From NCBI GenBank assembly GCA_007132685.1, contig SLOC01000070.1, positions 1 through 7,412 on the forward strand: a stretch of DNA of 7,412 bases, given 5' to 3'. Position 1 is the stretch's first letter; each line of letters opens with the position of its first letter. Source of the stretch: Candidatus Saccharimonadota bacterium (GTDB lineage: Bacteria > Patescibacteriota > Saccharimonadia > Saccharimonadales > SLHW01). Positions 1-5,910 of this stretch are shown here, piece by piece. The notes beneath the pieces are model-generated. The model was not told where the DNA came from. It saw nothing but the letters and a program-made list of their open reading frames with translations, and searched no databases. A program made the position numbers and the translations under genes.

Positions 1-211
1 TATCGGCTTGGGTAAAATACATCTCCCCGACATGTACGCGGATCGATGATGCCTCATTAGAACGAGTAGCAGTATCTTCAGCCGTCAGGGCAATATATGC
101 TTGCACGCCAAGCGTTACTGTTAGCAATAGCCCGACGGCAATCGCTACCTTCACAAACAGGCTACGACGCAGGAAGACGACTATCTCGTTATTAATCAAT
201 GAATTCAGCAT
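1..211 (-). CDS. Membrane-anchored protein, probable cupredoxin domain (partial, C-terminus off window)
   Basis: Only the first 70 codons are present, because the gene runs off the left edge. The visible protein has a short polar N-terminus (residues 1-16, with R15 and R16), one hydrophobic segment at about residues 18-43, then a polar stretch leading to IRVHVGEMYFTQAD. A beta-strand of the type VxVxxMYFxP is common at the start of cupredoxin-like copper domains, so I infer an outward-facing copper domain anchored by one helix. The copper ligands themselves would lie outside the window. The ATG at 209-211 overlaps the last 20 bases of the preceding 716-residue gene in another frame, which suggests translational coupling. 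No Shine-Dalgarno sequence is visible, and GTG at codon 20 is a less likely alternative start. It could also be some other exported domain. I am confident of the reading frame and only moderately of the family. Confidence 0.7.
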   Translation of the reverse strand, partial: MLNSLINNEIVVFLRRSLFVKVAIAVGLLLTVTLGVQAYIALTAEDTATRSNEASSIRVHVGEMYFTQAD

Positions 212-2342
212 AATAATTAGGTAACGTTAATATTCCATTGCCACCCCAGGAACTATCTCTGAGTGGGATGTGACCGAGTGTCTCCAAATTATCTACATCG
301 ATGACGGTAACCACCCGAGCATACTTATTCGATACATATCCGTAATAACCTCCGTCTTCTCGTTCGCCGAAGGTGATACCGTGAGCGCCTGCGGCTCCTG
401 GTAATGTCGTAACGACTTCGAGCGTATCGAGAGAGATAACTGATATATCAGCCGAGCCGGTATTTGGCACGAAAACGTACTCGTTGTTTGGTCCTGGCAT
501 CGCCCAAATCGGCATAGCACCGACTTCTACATCCTTGACGTGCTCTAAGGTTTCCAGGTCGATGAACCGCACCTTCCCTTCCAGCAGCAGGCTAATCATC
601 GCGTAGCGACCATCATTGGTTATCTGGGTAGCGAGCGGCAATCCTGGCGCATCAAAGGTTTTGACGACCTCTTCGGTTTCCAGGTCGATAATATCGAATT
701 TCTGCTCAAGCGTGGCAGCGACCGACATCCAGCGCCCGCCCGGATCAATCCATATGCCATGCGGACCGAACGATGTCTGGATTTCGTTTAGAATATTGAG
801 GCCACTATCAAGCACCACTACCCTATCCTCATTGTTTAGCGTGACATAAATTCGGTCTTCGGTTGGGTGAACGAATAAGTGTGCAGGGGCGTTTCCGAGC
901 GCGATGCTCTCAACTATTTCTTTAGAGTCGATGTCGATTTTGGATATTTTATCGCTGTGCCACTGGGTTTGAAACACATACCGATTGTCATAGGTATTCC
1001 ATAGGTTATGAGGGTTGTTAAAGTTATTATCGCTGATAACATCAGTAATTTCCCATGTACTAGCATCAAGCACCGTAATGCTGCCTGGGAAGTCCTGGCC
1101 GTCGATGTGTTCAAACTGCGTGTTTACCCATATTTCGCCGATTCCGGGGATGTCTGGCGCGCTAAGTAAATCAGCCTCGTCGTATTTCTCATCCGGCGGC
1201 CACAACGAGTCTACCGGCGCCTCTTCACCAACGGAAACTATCCCTTTCATGTATGGGTGAGTTGGGCAAATATACTCATACGTACCTTCCTCGGTAAACG
1301 TAAACTCAAACTCTAGCCCATCTTCCAGGTGCCCGACAGTTGCAAAGTCGCTAGAGAAGTGTTCCGGCCCGCTTATCGAATAAATTGGATGGGTGTGTAC
1401 GTGTTTGTGGTCTTCATCCCCGTGCGCGCTGACTTTACTAAATAGCGACGAGCCGATACTGCTGCCATGATTTTTGACGTATTCAACCTCGTCCTCAGAA
1501 CAGTGGTGCCAAACAACTGTATCGCCTTTGTCTATCTCGAGTACCTCTGGCGTAAACCACGGTGGTCCTTCATGGATACAGACTAAATGCTCTGTCGGCT
1601 GACTCCGTAGCGTATTCACGCCAAGCCCAGCTACACCGATTAGCAACACCGCTCCTGTGGCGATGATAAAAGGGTTTTTTAGTTTAGCTAGCAAGCCGGT
1701 AGAGCTACTTTCCGAGGTTGACGTGGCTGTAGGCGCTGTCTCACTGTTCGCATCACCGTCAGAGTTCTGGTCAGTCACTTTTGTACCACGGAATAAAATC
1801 CAATACAGCATCGCGTAGGCGCTCATAACGGCACCTATCACCAACAGTACATATATATTCATTAGCAGAAGGTATGACCAATCGAACGACTGCATGAACA
1901 CTCCCAGTGCCAGCGCGCTATACCATGAAATACCCGATAGCCCTCCAGTGAACGCTAAGAGTCCGAGGTTTTTTCGAACCGTCTCGGTACTTAGGCTGGT
2001 GTCTTCGTGACGCTCAAGCAGCGGCAAGACTTTTTTATGAAACGCGAAGCCATTGGCGGTGAGGATAAGTACGATGGTCATTTTTGTCCAGAACACCGGG
2101 TTCTCGGCCATATTCAGATAGTTAGGGTTGGTGCTCAGCAGCAAGAAGCCTGACAGAATCAACAGCACCAAACCAGTAATAACCACCTTGGATAAGATTT
2201 TTATGAGGTTTAGTTCATCTTTGGAAATTTTTCTATCCCAGACCGTACGCAAAAAGGTCGCGTCTGTCGCAATGGCTCCGCCGGCTCCAAATGCCAGTCC
2301 TACCAAGTGCAGTGTCAGAAATAATATTGCTGCTATGTCCAT
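192..2342 (-). CDS. Membrane protein fusing an amicyanin-like copper domain to a YVTN beta-propeller
   Basis: This 716-residue protein has four parts. Residues 1-186 form about five membrane helices (near 4-26, 52-70, 85-104, 126-150, 157-184), with H12 in helix 1 and H102 at the end of helix 3. A Ser/Thr-rich linker (190-215) and a sixth helix (about 222-245) follow. Residues 250-372 look like a cupredoxin: C359, H362 and M365 in CPTHPYMKG give the Cys-x2-His-x2-Met spacing of amicyanin, and H318 is the likely fourth type 1 copper ligand. Just before it is a loop rich in His and acidic residues (H307 to H318). Residues about 400-705 carry repeated propeller-blade strands (SITVLDAST, DRVVVLD, VRFIDLETLE, ADISVISLDT, VVTVIDVDN), as in the YVTN/YncE group. 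The copper domain and propeller probably face outward. I infer copper electron transfer or an oxidoreductase partner role; the substrate is unknown. The domain order is the reverse of nitrous oxide reductase, which is propeller then cupredoxin. The Shine-Dalgarno sequence before the ATG is weak. Confidence 0.85.
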   Translation of the reverse strand: MDIAAILFLTLHLVGLAFGAGGAIATDATFLRTVWDRKISKDELNLIKILSKVVITGLVLLILSGFLLLSTNPNYLNMAENPVFWTKMTIVLILTANGFAFHKKVLPLLERHEDTSLSTETVRKNLGLLAFTGGLSGISWYSALALGVFMQSFDWSYLLLMNIYVLLVIGAVMSAYAMLYWILFRGTKVTDQNSDGDANSETAPTATSTSESSSTGLLAKLKNPFIIATGAVLLIGVAGLGVNTLRSQPTEHLVCIHEGPPWFTPEVLEIDKGDTVVWHHCSEDEVEYVKNHGSSIGSSLFSKVSAHGDEDHKHVHTHPIYSISGPEHFSSDFATVGHLEDGLEFEFTFTEEGTYEYICPTHPYMKGIVSVGEEAPVDSLWPPDEKYDEADLLSAPDIPGIGEIWVNTQFEHIDGQDFPGSITVLDASTWEITDVISDNNFNNPHNLWNTYDNRYVFQTQWHSDKISKIDIDSKEIVESIALGNAPAHLFVHPTEDRIYVTLNNEDRVVVLDSGLNILNEIQTSFGPHGIWIDPGGRWMSVAATLEQKFDIIDLETEEVVKTFDAPGLPLATQITNDGRYAMISLLLEGKVRFIDLETLEHVKDVEVGAMPIWAMPGPNNEYVFVPNTGSADISVISLDTLEVVTTLPGAAGAHGITFGEREDGGYYGYVSNKYARVVTVIDVDNLETLGHIPLRDSSWGGNGILTLPNYYAEFID

Positions 2343-2373
2343 CGACTCATTCTTTAGTTTGTGCTTATGCTTA

Positions 2374-2401
2374 ATTGTACTTCAGTACGGAAAAAACTCA
2401 A
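2374..2401 (-). promoter_or_regulatory. Promoter for the cupredoxin-propeller gene
   Basis: On the minus strand a -35-like TTGAGT (2396-2401) is followed after 16 bases by TACAAT (2374-2379). Five of six bases match the -10 consensus and four of six match the -35. The predicted transcript starts near 2367, about 25 bases before the ATG at 2342. A short inverted repeat GTAC-TTCA-GTAC (2377-2388) overlaps the -10 box and could be an operator half-site pair, but it is too short to assign. Confidence 0.55.
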
Positions 2402-2415
2402 GCACAAACAAGGGG

Positions 2416-3090
2416 CTAGTTCTTTATCTCTACCCCGCCGAACAAGCAAGTCCCTCTTATGTGAAGAATCGGTGCGCCTTTATTGTCAGATTGCGTAGCC
2501 TTATTCTCTACCCCGCCGAACAAGGGTGTAACGCTGACTTGTACGCGCCAACCTTCTGGGACTTTCAGTCCAATCCCACCGAATGCAACAAACACGTCTA
2601 AAGAAGCTTCTGTTCCCTTCTTTATGTCTGAATCGCGGAGATCCAAGTCTACACCCCCAAAGGCTGCATTTATATTGCCGCCGACAAAATTCTGCGACTT
2701 GTTTTGCATCTCTATGCCTGCAAAAATTGCCGACGCATCAACCGAATCAATAGATACTTCGCGTCGTCCGCCCCACTTTTTGCCAAACGGGAGCAACGAT
2801 ATACCAACCCCGATAAGCACCACCGGCACGATTAGACCAAACACGGTAAAGTCCAGGTGTCCCAACTCGCGCAATTGAAGCAATACACCAACTGCCACGA
2901 TGAGCAGCGGCCAAAACGGTCGTGACAAATTACTAAATAGACCCATCAAGCCCACTACTATGACAGCGAGTGGCCACCAATCAGAGAACAGTTGCCCAAA
3001 TTCCGCGACATTAAACGCATCTAATAAAAACCCGACACCCAATAACACAAGTAGTAAACCTGGAATATATCGCATGACTCTGCCCTCCAT
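2416..3090 (-). CDS. LiaF/DUF5668-like membrane envelope-stress protein
   Basis: The 224-residue protein has four hydrophobic segments in its first 100 residues (about 8-24, 38-54, 58-72, 82-100), the usual layout of the N-terminal DUF5668-type domain. A soluble C-terminal domain follows with a repeated aromatic-Gly-Gly strand motif: IFAGIE (122-127), AFGGVDL (143-149), AFGGIGL (169-175), LFGGVE (190-195) and LFGGVEI (216-222). This is the repeat pattern of LiaF-type domains. In Firmicutes, LiaF inhibits the LiaRS envelope-stress system; no LiaS or LiaR gene is visible here, so its partner is unknown. The ATG at 3088-3090 has ACCTCC/GGAGGT at 3099-3104 with 8 bases of spacing. A second ATG at codon 6 (3073-3075) also has GGAGGG at the right distance, so the start may be five residues downstream. 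The next gene downstream starts 73 bases away and has its own promoter. Confidence 0.82.
   Translation of the reverse strand: MEGRVMRYIPGLLLVLLGVGFLLDAFNVAEFGQLFSDWWPLAVIVVGLMGLFSNLSRPFWPLLIVAVGVLLQLRELGHLDFTVFGLIVPVVLIGVGISLLPFGKKWGGRREVSIDSVDASAIFAGIEMQNKSQNFVGGNINAAFGGVDLDLRDSDIKKGTEASLDVFVAFGGIGLKVPEGWRVQVSVTPLFGGVENKATQSDNKGAPILHIRGTCLFGGVEIKN
2427..2524 (-). repeat. 20-base in-frame direct repeat inside the LiaF-like gene
   Basis: The same 20 bases occur at 2427-2446 and 2505-2524, 78 bases (26 codons) apart. Both encode the LFGGVE strand of neighbouring repeats in the C-terminal domain. Exact identity at the DNA level, beyond what the protein requires, suggests a recent internal duplication or conversion, or chance plus strong protein constraint. 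Confidence 0.7.
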
Positions 3091-3104
3091 TAATTAATAC
3101 CTCC

Positions 3105-3113
3105 AGTATACCA
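3105..3113 (-). promoter_or_regulatory. Extended -10 promoter before the LiaF-like gene
   Basis: On the minus strand TGG precedes TATACT, giving an extended -10 element (TGN plus a five-of-six -10 match). No good -35 is visible. The predicted start site falls near 3098, only about 8 bases before the first ATG. That would leave the upstream Shine-Dalgarno (3099-3104) out of the transcript and favour the second ATG at codon 6, which has its own GGAGGG. Confidence 0.45.
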
Positions 3114-3157
3114 AATAAAGTATTTTCTTGGTAAACCAAAGCTCGCTCTAGTAGGGA

Positions 3158-3844
3158 CTATTTCTTTTTGCTTTTTGTAGTGACGAGATGTGACGCGATA
3201 AAGGCGATAAATAGCCCAAAGATGATAATCCCGGAGAACATCGATAATATACCGACCATTCGCCCGCCTGAAGTCATCGGATACACCTCGCCGACACCTG
3301 TGTTGGTCATGACTTCTGCCATGAACCATACGCTATCGCCGAAATCATTTACGTGTGGATTAGCCTGGTTTTCAAGCAGATAAAATGATGAAGCTCCGCC
3401 CAGCAGTACCGCAATAAGTAGCGTGATTACCAATGCGAGACGGGTCTCTTTTATGATGCGGCCAAGCGACTTCGTGAACAGGCTGACCCGGGCAAGCATG
3501 CTGGTCATTCGAACAATTCGCAGCAGACGAAGCAGCATCAGTCCCCTCAGTGCTTGCGTACCAGTCGCGGTGACCGGAATAGAGGCCAATATCTGCCACC
3601 AATTTTGCTTCATGAATTCGCCGCGCTTCTTGCTCTCAAATAGTCTGATCAAAAACTCTGCCCCAAACACCAGAGCCACCGTCAAGTCGATGGTGCGTAT
3701 CATGGCCAACCCTTCTTCACTCACATCAGTCGTCAGTTCGAAAAGCAAGAGCCCAACACTCAACAGTGCTAGAACAATCAGAAGCGAATCATTAAATACG
3801 CGAATGTTTTGTTCTTTCATTACCTTACATAATACACGATACAC
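3158..3844 (-). CDS. Six-helix voltage-gated cation channel with atypical filter
   Basis: With the GTG start the protein has 228 residues. The fold is that of a voltage-gated potassium-type channel: S1 about 19-37, S2 50-69, S3 81-92, an S4 with arginines at 100, 106, 109 and 112, S5 about 134-155, pore helix 171-180, filter and then S6 about 194-222, ending in a Lys-rich tail. Where family members have TVGYGD, this protein reads N181-T-G-V-G-E186, followed by the usual VYPMTSGGR. So the first Thr, the Tyr and the Asp of the usual filter are all changed, and ion selectivity cannot be assumed. No cytoplasmic RCK/TrkA domain follows. The start could be GTG at 3844 or ATG at codon 9 (3818-3820), where AAGG sits only two bases upstream. 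Most relatives begin near their S1 helix, so the ATG is plausible. It lies 67 bases upstream of the LiaF-like gene on the same strand. Confidence 0.85.
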   Translation of the reverse strand: MYRVLCKVMKEQNIRVFNDSLLIVLALLSVGLLLFELTTDVSEEGLAMIRTIDLTVALVFGAEFLIRLFESKKRGEFMKQNWWQILASIPVTATGTQALRGLMLLRLLRIVRMTSMLARVSLFTKSLGRIIKETRLALVITLLIAVLLGGASSFYLLENQANPHVNDFGDSVWFMAEVMTNTGVGEVYPMTSGGRMVGILSMFSGIIIFGLFIAFIASHLVTTKSKKK

Positions 3845-3874
3845 AAGCGGGTTGCCGACAAAAGCCTATGCCTC

Positions 3875-3903
3875 ACAATATAGTCGTGGGATAGAGGCGG
3901 CAA
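3875..3903 (-). promoter_or_regulatory. Candidate promoter for the channel gene
   Basis: On the minus strand TTGCCG (3898-3903) is followed after 17 bases by TATTGT (3875-3880); an overlapping TATATT gives a shorter spacing. The predicted start is near 3868, leaving a leader of about 24 bases to the GTG or 48 to the ATG. It sits in the 91-base gap after the SnoaL-like gene. Confidence 0.4.
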
Positions 3904-3935
3904 GTTTTGTAACTCGAACGGGCAGCGGCGAGAAC

Positions 3936-4313
3936 TCAGGCTGTTTCACGTATAAAGTATATATGGAGCTCTTTAACCAAGGCGTCTTTTGCAGTGTTTA
4001 CAAACTGAACGACGCTACAGAAGAACAATACTGTATTGTCGGCAAATTGTAGTTCACCTTCGCACATTGCACCGTTGCCGTGGCTTAACCCGTTCGTGAC
4101 TTGGATTTTAGATACCTCCGGTCTATTGCTCAGTACATCACCTAAGTTTTCATACTTTGCTATTTCACCTTTGCCGACTTCATTCCACACAAAATCTTCT
4201 CTGACGTGGCTTTTCGCTGCCTTCGCGTCCTTGTCGGCCAAGGCGATTGTGAGGTCAATCACCCGCTCCATCTTTGGGGCGTTACCACAGTGAAACATTA
4301 CTTCTTTTTTCAT
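3936..4313 (-). CDS. Small NTF2/SnoaL-like domain protein
   Basis: The 125-residue product has the length and pattern of a single NTF2-like (SnoaL) cone fold. Helices come first (residues 14-38, MERVIDLTIALADKDA), then FVWNEVGKG (41-49), a short helical insert (52-63), and a run of long beta strands (66-121: SKIQVTNGLSHG, AMCEGELQFA, VLFFCSVVQF, VKELHIYFIRE). No signal peptide or membrane helix is present, so it is cytosolic. This fold serves both small-molecule-binding proteins and enzymes, and no catalytic residues can be assigned with confidence. The ATG at 4311-4313 has AGAGGAG at 4319-4325 with about 5 bases of spacing, a strong ribosome binding site. The gene ends in TGA, which argues against reassignment of that codon. 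Confidence 0.75.
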   Translation of the reverse strand: MKKEVMFHCGNAPKMERVIDLTIALADKDAKAAKSHVREDFVWNEVGKGEIAKYENLGDVLSNRPEVSKIQVTNGLSHGNGAMCEGELQFADNTVLFFCSVVQFVNTAKDALVKELHIYFIRETA

Positions 4314-4368
4314 CGATACTCCTCTTGCTTACCGTTCTATCACGCTTACTGCAAATCACTTAATGATT

Positions 4369-4378
4369 AGTATAATAG
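4369..4378. promoter_or_regulatory. Bidirectional -10-like AT-rich site
   Basis: On the plus strand this reads a consensus TATAAT (4371-4376). On the minus strand it gives TATACT (4369-4374). It lies between the divergent SnoaL-like gene (minus) and the LPATG protein gene (plus). No convincing -35 box is present on either strand, so use in either direction is a guess. Confidence 0.3.
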
Positions 4379-4479
4379 CATCCGCTGGCAAGCATCCATC
4401 TGCCGGTCAGCTGGATTCAACCAGCCTCTTTACTCTTCAGTAGTAGTAGAGGCGGCAGTGTAATATGTGGCGCTGGTCA

Positions 4480-4508
4480 TTGATAATATAACTGTTTTGT
4501 GTAATGAT
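4480..4508 (+). promoter_or_regulatory. Candidate promoter for the LPATG protein gene
   Basis: TTGATA (4480-4485) is followed after 17 bases by AATGAT (4503-4508), with GATAAT just downstream at a longer spacing. The expected start site is about 20 bases before the ribosome binding site. The -35 is good and the -10 is only fair. Confidence 0.4.
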
Positions 4509-4538
4509 AATAGTCCATAAAACGAGAGGTGGATGACA

Positions 4539-5495
4539 ATGAACAGCGAACAAATGGAACAAGAACCCGGTTACAGGCCAGAGGAGGCACCTAGAGAGGA
4601 CGCCCCCCTATCCGAGCAGCCGAGCGAAGCAACAGCTGAAGAGCTCGACAGCCAAAGCGAAGAGCAGGAGCCCGCTAGTAGTGCAATCGAGTACGAAGTT
4701 ATCTATGCCTGTGAATCTACAGAGACGTGGCAATTTACTATCGATGCCACGAACGAAGGCGACGCCGAATTTACCAGCACGGTTGCGCCCCATGGGGGTC
4801 CCAGTCCTGACTCCGATGAGTTTAACCCAGATATCGTGCATCCCTTCAATCTCGAAGCTGGAGAATCAAACTCCATTACCGTAGGAGAGTTGCCACGTGA
4901 TTTCGCTTGGTACGAGTGGATGACCGAAAATGAACTAATAGAAGAGCTGCGCGATCAAACAGTAGATTATACCGAGTGCGAAGTTGAGGAGCCCAAGCCA
5001 GCCGAAGAACCAGAAGTAACACTCGGGACACTGGACAGGTCGGTATCAGCCGGCTGTGTTACAGAAGACACCTGGGAGTTTACAATCGGCGCGACTTGGA
5101 CTGGTGACGGCAGTTTTGAGAGCGTTGTTGCGCCCCATGGCGGCCCCAGCCCTGATTCCGATGAGTTCAATCCAGATGTAGTGCACGAGATTAACTTAGA
5201 GCCTGGTGAGTCCGATTCAGTTACGGTGACAGATTTACCAGAGGTTGCTCACTATGAATGGACGACCGAAGACGAGCTCCTGCTTTCGATACACGGAAGT
5301 CAGATAGATTTTTCAGCATGTGCGCCTGAGCAAGTAGCAGAAGAAGAGACCACCGCCGAGACCAAAGAACCAGAAGAGTTGCCCGCAACCGGTCTGCAAG
5401 CCTCTCCGGAAGTTATCGCACTAGGGTTCGTTGCTCTAGCCGTCGGTGGTTCCCTGGCCTTTCGTGGTCGTAATCGCCCCAAATCTACTGAGTAA
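4539..5495 (+). CDS. Acidic two-repeat protein with C-terminal LPATG anchor and no signal peptide
   Basis: I do not recognise a named family. Residue numbers here count from the ATG at 4533. An acidic Glu/Pro/Ser-rich N-terminus (1-50) is followed by two homologous domains (about 52-152 and 165-265). They share the 16-residue core APHGGPSPDSDEFNPD at 85-100 and 200-215. Each has two cysteines about 89 residues apart (C60/C149, C175/C263), which could form a disulfide. The DNA of the two cores differs mainly at third positions, so the protein sequence is under selection. An acidic linker leads to LPATG (283-287), a hydrophobic segment (about 294-310) and a basic tail (RGRNR), the layout of a sortase substrate. 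No signal peptide is present, and an in-frame TAA at 4518-4520 rules out a longer N-terminus. The ribosome site AGAGG (4525-4529) is too close to the ATG at 4533 and well placed for the ATG at 4539, which I prefer. It may be a surface or adhesion protein, or a tail-anchored cytosolic one. Confidence 0.75.
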   Translation: MNSEQMEQEPGYRPEEAPREDAPLSEQPSEATAEELDSQSEEQEPASSAIEYEVIYACESTETWQFTIDATNEGDAEFTSTVAPHGGPSPDSDEFNPDIVHPFNLEAGESNSITVGELPRDFAWYEWMTENELIEELRDQTVDYTECEVEEPKPAEEPEVTLGTLDRSVSAGCVTEDTWEFTIGATWTGDGSFESVVAPHGGPSPDSDEFNPDVVHEINLEPGESDSVTVTDLPEVAHYEWTTEDELLLSIHGSQIDFSACAPEQVAEEETTAETKEPEELPATGLQASPEVIALGFVALAVGGSLAFRGRNRPKSTE

Positions 5496-5545
5496 AAATC
5501 CACGTGGGCTTTAGTTGTTTGGTTTCGCCAAACTGGCGACAAAAC

Positions 5546-5565
5546 GCTTCTTCTTTCCAAGAAGC
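5546..5565. terminator. Hairpin with T-rich tails on both strands
   Basis: GCTTCTT (5546-5552) pairs with AAGAAGC (5559-5565) around a six-base loop. On the plus strand it is followed by AATTTTAT, on the minus strand by GTTTTG. Its position about 50 bases after the LPATG gene and between convergent genes fits a weak bidirectional terminator. It may equally be one hairpin of the structured element that follows. Confidence 0.4.
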
Positions 5566-5610
5566 AATTTTATCACCATTTGATTCGGCAAACGGTGATG
5601 CCAAAACCGA

Positions 5611-5781
5611 CAGGCGGCTCGCAAACAACTATTGCAGCCGGATACCAGACTACTGGCGCGCCGAAACAGCGACCCATTGTAGGGTTCGGTCTGCTTGGTT
5701 ATTTCTATTAGAGCAAGCAGACAGGGATTTCGGCTTTATTCGCCAGTAGCCTGATCGGCTGCATCGGTTTGCGAGAGCCTG
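5611..5781. ncRNA. Candidate structured RNA: five nested helices capped by a three-way junction
   Basis: Read directly from the sequence, the helices are: CAGGC/GCCTG (5611-5615 with 5777-5781); CTCGCAAAC/GTTTGCGAG (5618-5626 with 5767-5775); TGCAGCCG/CGGCTGCA (5633-5640 with 5756-5763); CTACTGGCG/CGCCAGTAG (5650-5658 with 5741-5749); and GCCGAAA/TTTCGGC (5660-5666 with 5728-5734). Inside the last one are two hairpins: ACCC/GGGT (5672-5675 with 5682-5685) and GTCTGCTTG/CAAGCAGAC (5689-5697 with 5714-5722). All helices except the small ACCC one are perfect, and they are separated by short internal loops, which is typical of a folded RNA and unlike a simple palindrome. I see no hallmarks of RNase P RNA, tmRNA, SRP RNA or group I introns. 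Strand is undecided: one hairpin nearby favours plus (GGAA loop, U-G pair), another favours minus (G-U pair in place of A-C). Confidence 0.55.
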
Positions 5782-5834
5782 AGTGAAAGGTGGCGGCTTG
5801 ATTCGCTTTACTGACGCCGAAAAACAAATCAGTG

Positions 5835-5859
5835 GCCTCGAGCCTGGAAGGGCTCGGGC
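5835..5859 (+). other. GNRA-capped hairpin downstream of the structured element
   Basis: GCC (5835-5837), a bulged T, and CGAGCCT (5839-5845) pair with GGGCTCG (5850-5856) and GGC (5857-5859) around GGAA (5846-5849). On the plus strand this is a ten-pair stem with one bulge and a GNRA-type tetraloop. It probably belongs to the same element as the nested helices. Confidence 0.5.
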
Positions 5860-5910
5860 GTGACAAGAAACTTACTACTGGCGACAGGAGACGAGTGGCA
5901 GGAGACAATT

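Larger units (their letters stand above)
5496..5910. other. 415-base convergent intergenic region filled with secondary structure
   Basis: This region lies between the 3' ends of two convergent genes. I found no plausible coding sequence; the open frames here have no ribosome binding site and no recognisable composition. Almost the whole region can be folded. Local hairpins occupy 5517-5599, a long-range multi-helix element occupies 5611-5781, and further hairpins occupy 5782-5859. A 10-base sequence ACTGGCGACA occurs at 5532-5541 and again at 5877-5886. No convincing promoter was found on either strand, so the RNA could be processed from the 3' end of a neighbouring transcript. Confidence 0.7.

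Noticed and set aside
2128..2601. Plus-strand open frame with a repeated YPAEQ segment
   Set aside because: It is antisense to the LiaF-like gene, and the repeat is simply the reverse complement of the FGGVE-coding repeat.
3905..3940. tRNA-like T-arm (GTTCGAGTT on the minus strand)
   Set aside because: No acceptor, D or anticodon stems can be formed around it, and the SnoaL-like coding sequence begins immediately on one side.
4381..4425. Small hairpins (GCTGG/CCAGC) upstream of the LPATG gene
   Set aside because: The stem has only five pairs and no clear tail or link to a gene end. It is too weak to call a terminator or riboswitch.
5504..5749. Open frame of 81 codons on the plus strand within the structured region
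   Set aside because: It has no ribosome binding site and no recognisable domain or hydrophobic pattern, and it runs straight across the nested helices. It is better explained as chance.
5496..5910. RNase P RNA, tmRNA, SRP RNA or group I intron
   Set aside because: I looked for GAGGAAAGUC and ACAGAA-type RNase P cores, tmRNA ends, the SRP GGAAGGAAGCAG core and the intron P7 pair. None was present.
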